Assembly (NCBI RefSeq): GCF_025961475.1 | Contig: NZ_JAOQNS010000014.1 | Span: 1 to 64,000 of the forward strand | Reading direction: 5' to 3' | DNA from: Rhodobium gokarnense | GTDB taxonomy: Bacteria > Pseudomonadota > Alphaproteobacteria > Rhizobiales > Rhodobiaceae | DNA: 64,000 nt | Shown here: positions 14,272 to 22,306 of the stretch, one piece after another | How the letters are laid out: every line of letters starts with the position of its first letter | Position numbering within the stretch: position 1 is the stretch's first letter | Notes under the pieces: model-generated | What the model was told of the DNA's origin: nothing | The model's input: the letters and a program-made list of their open reading frames with translations, nothing else | Database searches by the model: none | Program-made: the position numbers and the translations under genes

Positions 14272-17045
14272 GCGGCCTGATCATCGATCTGTTCGCCGGC
14301 GGCGGCGGGGCCTCGCTTGGCATCGAAATGGCGACGGGGCGTTCTCCGGATATCGCCATCAACCACGATCACGCGGCGATCCGCATGCACGCGGCGAACC
14401 ATCCGGAGACGCTGCACCTGGAGCGCAGCGTTTGGAAATCGGACCCGTGGGAATACGTCCGCAACAGGGAAGTCGACCTCGTCTGGGCCTCGCCGGATTG
14501 CTTCGTTGCCGGAACAATGATCCTGACCGATCAGGGTTACCGACCCATCGAAAGCATCGTCGAAGGCGATTGTGTCCTCACGCACGCGGGAAGGTACCGT
14601 CGCGTCTACGGGACGATGCGCGCAAAGAAGTCGGTGCACAGCGTCGATATCCAAGGTTCGCCCACCTTGATGGTGAGCGGCGAACACCCCTTCTTGGCAC
14701 GACCGATAGAGAATGTCTGGGACAACAGACGGCGAAACTACCGCCGGACGCTACTCGAGGCGCGGTGGGTGGCGGCAACCAATTTGCGGATCGGCAACGC
14801 GGCGATGAATGCCGCCGGTGGCGACAGGGATTTCTGCGCCACTCCTTGCGAGTTCGGAGCTCTGCCGATCCCCCAAGTCGGCGGCAGGGGGATCGACGTG
14901 GATGAGCGGCTGATGTGGCTAGTTGGCCGATATGTCGGCGACGGGTGGTCGCGCATTAGAGGCGGCCATGCGGAACTGGTCATAATCTGCGCGAAGGACG
15001 AGGCCGACGAACTCGCCGAACGTCTCGACGCTTGGCCCAGGTTAGGGATGCGCGCCGGGCATGGCGAACTCGCTTGGCATCGTCGTGAGGTCGAGACGGC
15101 CGTGCAATTTAGCACGAACCATCGCGGCTTGGTGGAGTGGATCAGGGGCCAGTTCGGCCATGGTGGTTACCATAAGCACTTCCCGGCCTGGTGCATGTCC
15201 GCACCTGTAGAGCTGCGTCGCGCTCTGCTTGCCGGCTATGTGTCGGCCGATGGCAGCCAGCTTATGATTTCCGGCAACAGCGTCACCGAGACGATCACAA
15301 TCTCCAAGGCGTTGGCTCTATCGACCAAAGCCATTGCGGAGAGCCTCGGCTTTACCGCCACCGTCTCGAACCCACGTGCCAACTCCTCTACGATCGAAGG
15401 ACGCGATGTGCAAGCGAAGCGCACCTATCTCGTCAGATGGAGGGAGACGCGGAAGAGGCTGCAGACGGTCCGCGAGGGCATCCATAACTGGTCTCGGGTT
15501 CAAAGGGTCGGAGAAGCCTCAGAGCCCGTCGAAGTCTTCAATATCGCGGTCGAGGAGGACGAGTCTTACGTCGCGGACGGGATCGTCGTCCACAATTGCA
15601 AGCACCACTCCAAGGCCAAGGGATCGCGGCCGGTCAAGCGCAACATTCGCGATCTCGCCTGGGTGGTCAAATGGTGGGCGCAGTCGGTGCGCCCGAAGGT
15701 GATCATCCTCGAAAATGTCGAGGAATTCCGCGATTGGGGGCCGGTGGTGCCGGACGCATCCGGCCGGTTCTTCCCGTGTCCGGACCGCAAGGGCGAGACC
15801 TTCAAGCGGTTCGTCGGCGAGCTGCGGCGCCTCGGCTACCGGGTCGACTGGCGCGAGCTGGTTGCGGCCGACTACGGCGCGCCGACGATCCGCAAAAGGC
15901 TCTACATGATCGCCCGGCGCGACGGGCTGCCGATCGCCTGGCCGAAGCCGACGCACGGGCGGGCCGACGATATCGACGTCATCGCCGGGCGAAAGCTGCC
16001 TTGGCGCAGCGCGGCGGAAATCATCGACTGGTCGCTGCCGTGCCCGTCGATCTTCGACACGGCGGCGGAGATCATGGCGAAGTTCGGCCTTCGCGCGGTG
16101 CGCCCGCTCCAGCCGACGACGCTTCGGCGCGTTGCGCGGGGTGTCGGCAAATACGTGATCGAGGCCGCGGAACCGTTCATCTTGCCGATCACGCATGCCG
16201 GTTCGGATCGCGTGGAGCCGATCGGCGAACCGCTTCGCACGACGACGGCCGCACATCGCGGCGAACGGGCGCTTGTGATGCCCTTCGTCTCCCGGCAATT
16301 CGGCGCCAGCGTCGGGCACGGCGCCAGGGAACCGCTGGCGACCGTCACGGCCGGCGGCGGCGGCAAGTCGGCCCTCATTGCGCCGACGCTCGTCCAGACG
16401 GGATATGGCGAGCGCCCGGGCCAGGCGCCGCGGGTGCCCGGCCTCGACAAGCCGCTCGGCACGGTCGTCGCCGGCGGGCAGAAACACGCGCTTGTCGCGG
16501 CCTTCATGGCGCAGCACAACACGGGCGTCGTCGGACGGACGGCCGATGCGCCGCTGTCGACGGTGACCGCGACGGGCGCGCAACAGGCGATCGTGGCGGC
16601 GCACCTGTCGCATTTCTACGGGTCGAACACGGCGGGCGGCGAAGGCGACCTGCGGCAGCCGGCGCGGACCGTCACGGCCGAAGGCAATCACGCGTCCCTC
16701 GTCACGGCGTTCCTGTCGACCTATTACGGCACCGACCAGGCGCCGCAGCTCGGCGCGCCGCTGCCGACCGTGACGACGGTCGGCCGGCATAGCCTGGTGA
16801 CGGTGACGATCGACGGAGCCACCTACGTCCTCATCGACATCGGCATGCGCATGCTGACGCCGCGCGAGCTGTTCCGCGCGCAGGGCTTTCCCGACAGCTA
16901 CCAAATCGAGGCGGATGCCGAGGGCGTGCCGTTTTCCAAGACGGTGCAGGTCGAGAAGTGCGGCAACTCGGTCTGTCCGCCCGTCGCCGCGGCGATCGTC
17001 GCGGAGAACCTGCCCTGGCTGGCGCAGCGGACGGAGGCGGCATGA
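14268..17045 (+). CDS. C5-cytosine DNA methyltransferase with in-frame intein
   Basis: A 925-residue precursor. Residues 1-77 hold the SAM-binding start (IIDLFAGGGGASLG) and lead to WASPD. An intein occupies residues 78-443. The enzyme resumes at Cys 444 (CKHHSKAKG), then IILENVEEF (motif VI) and a C-terminal GNSVCPPVAAAI motif. The catalytic cysteine is the first residue after the intein, so the mature enzyme (about 559 residues) can work only after splicing. The target-recognition region has about six degenerate repeats of roughly 30 residues (PLxTVTA...). It is probably used to protect phage DNA. The gene overlaps both neighbours as ATGA. Confidence 0.9.
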   Translation: MSGLIIDLFAGGGGASLGIEMATGRSPDIAINHDHAAIRMHAANHPETLHLERSVWKSDPWEYVRNREVDLVWASPDCFVAGTMILTDQGYRPIESIVEGDCVLTHAGRYRRVYGTMRAKKSVHSVDIQGSPTLMVSGEHPFLARPIENVWDNRRRNYRRTLLEARWVAATNLRIGNAAMNAAGGDRDFCATPCEFGALPIPQVGGRGIDVDERLMWLVGRYVGDGWSRIRGGHAELVIICAKDEADELAERLDAWPRLGMRAGHGELAWHRREVETAVQFSTNHRGLVEWIRGQFGHGGYHKHFPAWCMSAPVELRRALLAGYVSADGSQLMISGNSVTETITISKALALSTKAIAESLGFTATVSNPRANSSTIEGRDVQAKRTYLVRWRETRKRLQTVREGIHNWSRVQRVGEASEPVEVFNIAVEEDESYVADGIVVHNCKHHSKAKGSRPVKRNIRDLAWVVKWWAQSVRPKVIILENVEEFRDWGPVVPDASGRFFPCPDRKGETFKRFVGELRRLGYRVDWRELVAADYGAPTIRKRLYMIARRDGLPIAWPKPTHGRADDIDVIAGRKLPWRSAAEIIDWSLPCPSIFDTAAEIMAKFGLRAVRPLQPTTLRRVARGVGKYVIEAAEPFILPITHAGSDRVEPIGEPLRTTTAAHRGERALVMPFVSRQFGASVGHGAREPLATVTAGGGGKSALIAPTLVQTGYGERPGQAPRVPGLDKPLGTVVAGGQKHALVAAFMAQHNTGVVGRTADAPLSTVTATGAQQAIVAAHLSHFYGSNTAGGEGDLRQPARTVTAEGNHASLVTAFLSTYYGTDQAPQLGAPLPTVTTVGRHSLVTVTIDGATYVLIDIGMRMLTPRELFRAQGFPDSYQIEADAEGVPFSKTVQVEKCGNSVCPPVAAAIVAENLPWLAQRTEAA
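14499..15596 (+). other. Intein with LAGLIDADG homing endonuclease (366 residues)
   Basis: The first residue is Cys (block A CFVAGTMILTDQGYRPI). Block B is VSGEHPFL. The endonuclease motifs are LVGRYVGDGW and LLAGYVSADG, both with their acidic residue. Block F is NIAVEEDESYVADG and the C-terminus is VVHN before Cys+1. All residues needed for class 1 splicing are present. The insertion lies immediately before the catalytic cysteine of the host methyltransferase. Confidence 0.93.
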
Positions 17046-17338
17046 TCCCCGACATCGCCACCGAGCTCGACCTGCGCAGCCGCGGATATCGCGACCATGT
17101 CGAACGCATGGCGGCCGGGCGAACGGTCGTCCCGAGCCTTGCCGCCTACCTCGCCGACCGGCTCTGGCAAACGGCGCCGCATCAGGAGGTCGTGTTCGTC
17201 TCCGCCGACGATGCGCGCTTCGCCCGGCTTGCGGAGCGGTGGGCGACGGCGCGCAAGGGCCGCCGCTGCCCCGTCGCCGACAATGGCTGGCATTTCCCGA
17301 AACCCTGGGTGGACGAATTGACGATGGAGGGGGCATGA
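17042..17338 (+). CDS. Hypothetical early protein, 98 residues
   Basis: Starts in an ATGA overlap with the methyltransferase stop and ends in an ATGA overlap with the next gene. The sequence (LDLRSRGYRDHVERMAAGRT then EVVFVSADDARFARLAERWA) is mixed alpha/beta with no recognised motif. Tight coupling on both sides supports it. Confidence 0.6.
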   Translation: MIPDIATELDLRSRGYRDHVERMAAGRTVVPSLAAYLADRLWQTAPHQEVVFVSADDARFARLAERWATARKGRRCPVADNGWHFPKPWVDELTMEGA

Positions 17339-17994
17339 GGGCTTTATGTTTGCGAGAATTGGCCATCGACTGGCTTCGTGTCACGCACCCCGGGTCGATC
17401 ATCGTGACGGAGTTGAGCGTTGCGGATTGGAGAGGTGCTTCGCTTGATCTTGCGGCGATTACGGAAACGCATATCGCCGGTATCGAGATCAAGGGCGAAG
17501 GCGACAGTCCGGCGAGGCTCGATCGCCAAGGGCTTGCCTACGGCATGGTCGCCCGGGAAATGTGGCTCCTTTGCGATATGAGCCTTCAGGAGAAATGCTT
17601 TTCCAGGCGCCCGGCTGGATGGGGGAGATTGGAGATTCACGAAGGCATTGTCCGGCCTTACAACGTCGCAAAAAAACTCGGCCCTTTAAAAAAACACCCT
17701 TTGGGCGGAACGTATTACCCGACCGTTCGTGACGAGAGCCGATATGAGCCGGATCGCTGGTATCCACAGGAGCACCAGTCGCCCCACGTCATGTGCGGAA
17801 CCCTTTGGCGAGATGAACTCTGCGCGATAGCAAAGTGCTATCAGCTTTGTTCAGCCAGCAAGGCGCCTGTTCACGTGTTGACCAAGGCGCTTTGCGATGC
17901 GCTCCCGGCGCCGCTATTGCACGACGAGATGATTAAGGCTCTTCGCCGTAGGGTCTGGCGAAGGCCGGTTATCGATTTGAGGGGGGCGAAGTGA
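17335..17994 (+). CDS. PD-(D/E)XK-superfamily-like protein (MmcB-like pattern)
   Basis: A 219-residue protein with the pattern TELSVADWRGASLDLAAI followed by GIEIKGEGDS and LDRQGLAYG. This acidic-spacer-ExK arrangement resembles MmcB-type and other PD-(D/E)XK nucleases. The rest of the protein has several Cys and Trp residues without a clear zinc pattern. It is placed between DNA modification and replication genes. Nuclease activity is inferred, not demonstrated. Confidence 0.55.
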   Translation: MRALCLRELAIDWLRVTHPGSIIVTELSVADWRGASLDLAAITETHIAGIEIKGEGDSPARLDRQGLAYGMVAREMWLLCDMSLQEKCFSRRPAGWGRLEIHEGIVRPYNVAKKLGPLKKHPLGGTYYPTVRDESRYEPDRWYPQEHQSPHVMCGTLWRDELCAIAKCYQLCSASKAPVHVLTKALCDALPAPLLHDEMIKALRRRVWRRPVIDLRGAK

Positions 17995-20141
17995 GCGACA
18001 TCAATTACGTCGCGTTGATCGGCCCCGTGGCGATCACCTTTTGGGGAGACCCGAACAAGGCCCTTTCGAATGACAAGGAGCTGAGGTGGGGAACCCGGGG
18101 CGCGCGTGTCGTCGATCTCACCAAGGGCACTTGGGTAGATCATTCGGCGGCCGCGGGCGGCGGCGTCTTGAAATTGATCGAAGTGGAAAAAGGGCTTGGA
18201 ACCTCCGACGCAGTTCGCTGGCTTGAGGAGCAAGGGCTTGTGAAGCGGGAGGATCCGGCGGCCGCGGCCAAGGCTTCGGAAAAGGAGATCGAAACCACCT
18301 ACGACTATGTGGACGAGGAGGGAACCTTCGTCTGCCAGGTGGTGCGCTACCGGAAGCCGGCCGAGCCGCGGTTTCGCCAGCGGCGCAAGGCAAAAAACGG
18401 GGTCTGGATATGGGGGCTGAGCGATGGAACCTACGGCCGGTTTCGGCGAGACGGTGACTGGTTCAAGTTCAGCCAGAAGCACGCCGACCGTTATGTCGAG
18501 ACGACGGAGTTCGGCGAAGTTGCCAGATTCCTTTATGGACTCCCCGAGGTCGTCGAAGCCGTCGCGCTCGAGCAGGCGGTCTATCTGCCTGAGGGGGAGA
18601 AGGACGTGGACAATCTCCGGGCCATGGGCCTTGTCGCCACCTGCAACATCGGCGGCGCCAACAAATGGCAGCAGTCGTTCACCGAGAGCCTGCGCGGTGC
18701 CCATGTCGTGATCCTGCCGGACAACGATGAGGCCGGCGAGAAGCACGTGACGTTGGTTGGCGCGGCTCTGAGGGACGCGGTCTCATCCTTGCGGATCCTT
18801 CGCATTCCGGGGTTGCCGGACAAGGGAGACGTCTCCGACTGGATCGCGGACGGTGGAACGGCCGACGCGTTTCTGGATATGGTCGATCGTCTGGCCCGTC
18901 CATGGAAGCCGGCGCCGCCGAAATCGAAGTTCGGCGGCCTGCTCTTCCAGGATCTCGATCGGGTCAAAGGTGAGGAATACGAGTTCCTGATCGACGACTT
19001 CCTGTCGCGCGGGGACCGGTCGCTGGTCTACGGCGCGTCGAAGTCCGGCAAGAGCTTCCTGGCCATCGACATGGCCATGTGCGTCGCGCGCGGGATCGAG
19101 TTTTTCGGGAAGGCGGTTCGCAAGGGCGGGGTCATCTACCAGGCCGGCGAGGGACAGAAGGGCGTGAAGAAGCGCCTGCGAGCCTATCGGCAGCACAACG
19201 AGATGTCGCCCGACACGCCGCTGGATTTCGTGCTGATGCCGGCGACCATCGACCTCTATCACCGCGACGGCGATGTCGACGGGTTCATCGCCGAATGCAA
19301 GGCCTGGGCCGCGGTGATGAACGAGCGGCTCGAGCTGGTCGTGATCGACACACTGTCGACGGCGACGGCCGGCGCCGACGAGAACAGCGGAAAGGACATG
19401 TCTTTGGTCCTTTCGAACTGTGCCCGCATCTCAACAGAGTTGAAGGCGCACGTCATGTTGGTCCACCACATGCCGAAAAATGGCAAATCCCCGCGCGGTC
19501 ACGGTTCTATTTTCGCGAACATCGATAACGCCATCCAGGTTGACCGCGACGAAGAAACGGGCGTCAGAACCGCGTTTGTCGAGAAGCAGAAGGATGGCGA
19601 TGACACGGCGAGAGTCAAGTTCGAACTCTGCGCGATCACGATCGGCCGGCGGGAGATGGACGACCGGGCGATCACGTCCTGCGTCGTGGTGGATAAGGGC
19701 ACCAAGGACGAGGCGAAGGCGGCCGACAGGGCCCGGAGCGGCGTTCACCTGAAAGGGCAGCGCCGGCAGCTCTATCAGGCCCTCATCGACGCCCTTGCCG
19801 AACAGGGCATCCCGACGCCGCCGGAACTCAAGCTGCCGAGGTCAATCCATACCGTCGTCCGATACGCAGCGTGGAAGGATGCCTTTACGCGCATATCGTT
19901 CATCGATGAGGGCGATGAGAAAAAGCGCGACGCGGCCGTGCGTCAGGCAATCTCGCGAGAGGGGCGGGAGATGCACAGCCGGCGTTTGATCGGGCGCCAC
20001 GACAATTACGTTTGGATCACCGGCAAACCGGTGGCTGGGTTTGCGAACCGAAGCCGCGATGAAACCTCGGACAAGCCGGACAGCACCGCGTTGGACGGTG
20101 AGGATCCGTTCGCGACGTGGCCTGGGGACGGCGGCTTGTGA
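17991..20141 (+). CDS. Primase-helicase (Toprim plus RepA/AAA_25-type ATPase)
   Basis: A 716-residue replication protein. The N-terminal part includes a Toprim domain with PEGEKDVDNLRAMG (Glu 201) and ILPDNDEAG (DND at 244-246). A RecA-fold ATPase follows, with Walker A GASKSGKS (348-355) and Walker B LVVIDTLSTA. A C-terminal basic region with possible winged helix comes last. No N-terminal zinc cysteines are present. It is likely the phage replicative helicase with primase-like activity. It lies immediately before the second TGTCACA array. Confidence 0.85.
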   Translation: MSDINYVALIGPVAITFWGDPNKALSNDKELRWGTRGARVVDLTKGTWVDHSAAAGGGVLKLIEVEKGLGTSDAVRWLEEQGLVKREDPAAAAKASEKEIETTYDYVDEEGTFVCQVVRYRKPAEPRFRQRRKAKNGVWIWGLSDGTYGRFRRDGDWFKFSQKHADRYVETTEFGEVARFLYGLPEVVEAVALEQAVYLPEGEKDVDNLRAMGLVATCNIGGANKWQQSFTESLRGAHVVILPDNDEAGEKHVTLVGAALRDAVSSLRILRIPGLPDKGDVSDWIADGGTADAFLDMVDRLARPWKPAPPKSKFGGLLFQDLDRVKGEEYEFLIDDFLSRGDRSLVYGASKSGKSFLAIDMAMCVARGIEFFGKAVRKGGVIYQAGEGQKGVKKRLRAYRQHNEMSPDTPLDFVLMPATIDLYHRDGDVDGFIAECKAWAAVMNERLELVVIDTLSTATAGADENSGKDMSLVLSNCARISTELKAHVMLVHHMPKNGKSPRGHGSIFANIDNAIQVDRDEETGVRTAFVEKQKDGDDTARVKFELCAITIGRREMDDRAITSCVVVDKGTKDEAKAADRARSGVHLKGQRRQLYQALIDALAEQGIPTPPELKLPRSIHTVVRYAAWKDAFTRISFIDEGDEKKRDAAVRQAISREGREMHSRRLIGRHDNYVWITGKPVAGFANRSRDETSDKPDSTALDGEDPFATWPGDGGL

Positions 20142-20182
20142 CATGGTCAATCCGTTAAGTTTCAGCGGCTTACAAGCGAAGT

Positions 20183-20219
20183 TGTCACATATGTCACAGA
20201 TGTCACAAGGCATGTCACA
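20183..20219. repeat. Second TGTCACA array, four direct copies
   Basis: Copies at 20183-20189, 20192-20198, 20201-20207 and 20213-20219, with steps of 9, 9 and 12 bp, all in the same orientation. The same heptamer and spacing occur at 10528-10610, so one protein probably binds both. The array lies between the primase-helicase stop and the next gene, a place that would suit an origin or an operator. Confidence 0.8.
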
Positions 20220-20236
20220 AGCATTGAAGGGAGACG

Positions 20237-20551
20237 ATGATGGCCAAGCGGGTGGTAATCTGGCAGGACGGGGACCGCTGGCTGACGGTCTTTGCCGATG
20301 AGGGAGTCGAGGTCTTCTGGGTTGACGAGGGAGCAAAGGCGGACCGGACTTACAAGATGACGCCGTCCCCGGTGCCTGAAGGTTTGCTCGATGACGAATA
20401 TGGCTATGCGGACGACGGCAGCGCGGCGTCGATCCGCGCCAACCGCGCCATGGCCGCAATCGAAGGGCGGCCGTTCCTGCAAGCCGTCCGAAAAGACGAA
20501 AAATCACGAGAAGAAGGTGAGTGTGGAGATGACGGTCCAGAAGCTGCCTGA
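20237..20551 (+). CDS. Hypothetical protein, 104 residues
   Basis: Two consecutive ATG codons follow GGGAGAC. The protein starts AKRVVIWQDGDRWLTVFADE, a beta-strand-rich start with an acidic C-terminus. It overlaps the next gene by 23 bases. No domain was recognised. It is the first gene after the TGTCACA array. Confidence 0.6.
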   Translation: MMAKRVVIWQDGDRWLTVFADEGVEVFWVDEGAKADRTYKMTPSPVPEGLLDDEYGYADDGSAASIRANRAMAAIEGRPFLQAVRKDEKSREEGECGDDGPEAA

Positions 20552-21581
20552 CGAAGAGCGCTTCATCATCGCCGTGCTCTGGATGTGCGGTTGGCCGGTG
20601 GCGGCGATCGCGGCGCGTTGCGGCGCGACGCCCGGCAAGGTGCGCGGCGTCGTCCACCGGCTGCCCTATCCGCCCCGCTCGGAGTTGTCGGTCGCGGATC
20701 GCCAAAAGATCCTGGATGAGTTGAAGGCCGGGCGCCGTGACGGCGGCCGGTTGCCCGACACCATGTTCGTCGCCGAGTTCCTTGAAGCGGGGCAGGTCAA
20801 AACGGTTCGTCGCATTGATTTTTCCGGCGGGGAGCGACGATCGTACCAGGTCGACTATGGCGACCGGGAAACCGTTCGACTGCCGCGCGACGTCCAGCCG
20901 AAGGGTTTGGGCTCATTGCCGGTCGAAACGGATCACATTGCCGCGGGCCGCCGCCGGGACGGGCCGGTGGCCAAGGCCGAGCCGGGGCGGGGCGGCCGGC
21001 GCCGAATCCTTGAGGACGCCAGCGAGAAAGGGTCGCCGATCCTGCAGCTTCGCGATCATTCCGCCGCGCCGCTGGAATACCTGGAATTCAAGCACGTTCT
21101 GCAGGATCGCCCGAAAAAGGACATGACACGGGAGCAGGTCGTGTGGATGGACGGCGCCGAGCATCGACGCCTTGTTGCGGCACGCCGGTTGCGGGATGTG
21201 TTTGAGGGTGCGGAGATCTCGCCGGCGCGATCGCTGGATCTGATGAAGGCGCCGGGCGGCGCCGGCAGGCCAAGCAGCATCGCGGACTATGTGCTGGATT
21301 GCCAGAAGGAGGTTGCCCGTCTCCGGGAAGGGCTACCGGAGGGGTTGCTCGCTATCCTCGAGGCGGTGGTCCACCGTGATCTCTGGATATGGCAGGACGT
21401 TCGCAGGAGGTCGGAAAAGCGTCGGATATTCGACGATATTCGCCGCGGTCTTGACTTTGTGTCCTTCGTCCACGGCGAAGTCAGCCTGGGGGAATTGTCC
21501 TGGCGATGGCCGGAGCCCTATTCGCAAGAACTCTATCGGCGACTGAGGCCGTTTATTCACAGGACGGGCGGCAAGGGGTGA
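20529..21581 (+). CDS. HTH regulator, GcrA-like N-terminus with DUF6456-like C-terminus
   Basis: A 350-residue protein starting at ATG 20529. The N-terminal segment (IIAVLWMCGWPVAAIAARCG, then TPGKVRGVVHRL) resembles the GcrA-type helix-turn-helix of alphaproteobacteria. The C-terminal 150 residues (EHRRLVAARRLRDVFEGAEI and later ILEAVVHRDLWIWQ) resemble DUF6456 regulators. As the last gene of the right early operon it may control later genes, in the manner of a phage Q-type activator; this is inference. Its 3' end overlaps a convergent zinc-ribbon gene by 29 bases. Confidence 0.6.
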   Translation: MTVQKLPDEERFIIAVLWMCGWPVAAIAARCGATPGKVRGVVHRLPYPPRSELSVADRQKILDELKAGRRDGGRLPDTMFVAEFLEAGQVKTVRRIDFSGGERRSYQVDYGDRETVRLPRDVQPKGLGSLPVETDHIAAGRRRDGPVAKAEPGRGGRRRILEDASEKGSPILQLRDHSAAPLEYLEFKHVLQDRPKKDMTREQVVWMDGAEHRRLVAARRLRDVFEGAEISPARSLDLMKAPGGAGRPSSIADYVLDCQKEVARLREGLPEGLLAILEAVVHRDLWIWQDVRRRSEKRRIFDDIRRGLDFVSFVHGEVSLGELSWRWPEPYSQELYRRLRPFIHRTGGKG

Positions 21582-21762
21582 TCGGCGCTTGGTCGATAGC
21601 TTTCCATTCGGGGCCGTCGGCGAACGTTTCAAGGCAGCCCTGGCAGAATGCAGCGTCGAAAATGCGAAGCAGTTCCCACGCTTCGCCGTTCCAGACGGCC
21701 CAAGCGTCCACGACGATGTTCTCACGACCGCAATTTGGGCAGACAGGCGTTTTCCCGGGCAT
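21553..21762 (-). CDS. Small zinc-ribbon protein
   Basis: A 69-residue protein on the opposite strand to the flanking operons. CPNCG near the N-terminus and CQGC in the middle form a four-cysteine zinc ribbon, followed by an acidic TFADGPEWKAIDQAP stretch typical of small phage proteins. It is probably in one unit with the 37-residue gene upstream, behind a repressor-related promoter at about 22.0 kb. Confidence 0.65.
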   Translation of the reverse strand: MPGKTPVCPNCGRENIVVDAWAVWNGEAWELLRIFDAAFCQGCLETFADGPEWKAIDQAPITPCRPSCE

Positions 21763-21795
21763 TGGCTATTGTCTCGCTGGATCATGAAACGAAGC

Positions 21796-21820
21796 GGCCG
21801 GCGCCATCGCGGCGCCGGCC
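21796..21820. terminator. GC-rich 10-bp hairpin between two small genes
   Basis: A perfect inverted repeat GGCCGGCGCC / GGCGCCGGCC with loop ATCGC. On the minus strand it follows the 37-residue gene and is followed by a weak T-rich stretch. It may attenuate transcription into the zinc-ribbon gene. Confidence 0.5.
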
Positions 21821-21834
21821 AAGTTGGGGAGGAG

Positions 21835-21948
21835 TCAGACTGCGATCAACGGGAAATCGCATTCCGGGGCGAGACCGATCCGTTTGAGGGCAATCCGCGT
21901 CCTGCGGATGTGTCGGCGACCCTCTTTCCATGTCGGCTTTCTTTTCAT
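21835..21948 (-). CDS. Basic 37-residue phage protein
   Basis: Starts MKRKPTWKEGRRHIRRTRIA at ATG 21948, six bases behind a consensus GGAGG ribosome-binding site. It is strongly basic (about one third Lys/Arg) and ends PECDFPLIAV. The strong ribosome-binding site and the promoter just upstream support it. It may bind nucleic acid; no family was recognised. Confidence 0.6.
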   Translation of the reverse strand: MKRKPTWKEGRRHIRRTRIALKRIGLAPECDFPLIAV

Positions 21949-21989
21949 TTGTGGCCTCCATTTTTTTGGTTACATTTGCTGGCGGCGTC

Positions 21990-22032
21990 ATTCATATCGT
22001 ATTGCTCTGTCCGGCGTCAATACGCAACGAAT
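21990..22032 (-). promoter_or_regulatory. Third operator-type promoter, two degenerate sites
   Basis: On the minus strand GTATTGACG (as in the rightward promoter) supplies TTGACG at plus 22015-22020, with TATGAA 18 bases on. Two one-mismatch versions of the operator flank the boxes: ATAC-GCAAC-GAAT (22020-22032) and ATTC-ATATC-GTAT (21990-22002). It is likely a weaker target of the same repressor, controlling the two small minus-strand genes. Confidence 0.55.
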
Positions 22033-22128
22033 GATTTTGTATACAGTCCGATGGCGGCCATAGCGAAAATGGCTATTTTCTGCCGATATCCGCACTACGA
22101 AATTCTGTTGTCGGGAGAACGATGCCGA

Positions 22129-22148
22129 ACGAATTTGACAAAATTCGT
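22129..22148. repeat. Inverted repeat ACGAATTT-GACA-AAATTCGT upstream of the tRNA
   Basis: A perfect 8-bp inverted repeat with a 4-base loop about 80 bases before the tRNA. It contains TTGACA, which could be a -35 box, although no good -10 follows. The interval 22033-22229 also holds a small hairpin (22065-22080) and no gene. A promoter or operator for the tRNA and the following RNA is plausible. Confidence 0.45.
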
Positions 22149-22229
22149 TTTGTGAGTCACGTTTTTGCCGAATCGTCGAAAAGCGAGATGATGCCGGGGC
22201 CCCGAATGATCTGGTGATATCCGGCGTGT

Positions 22230-22306
22230 CGTGGGGTGGAGCAGTCCGGTAGCTCGTCAGGCTCATAACCTGGAGGTCGAGGGTTCAAATCCCTCCCCCG
22301 CTACCA
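22230..22306 (+). tRNA. tRNA-Met (CAT), initiator type, phage-encoded
   Basis: A 77-nt tRNA with all arms and an encoded CCA. The anticodon CAT is at 22264-22266. Initiator hallmarks are the unpaired first acceptor position (C1 with T72) and A11-T24 in the D stem. The anticodon stem has A29-T41, then two G-C pairs, where the classic initiator has three G-C pairs. It lies inside the prophage immediately before the 1-kb structured region. Confidence 0.93.

Noticed and set aside
15519-17492. A 657-codon frame opposite the methyltransferase gene
   Set aside because: Arg/Ala-rich antisense shadow of a high-GC gene that has clear methyltransferase motifs.
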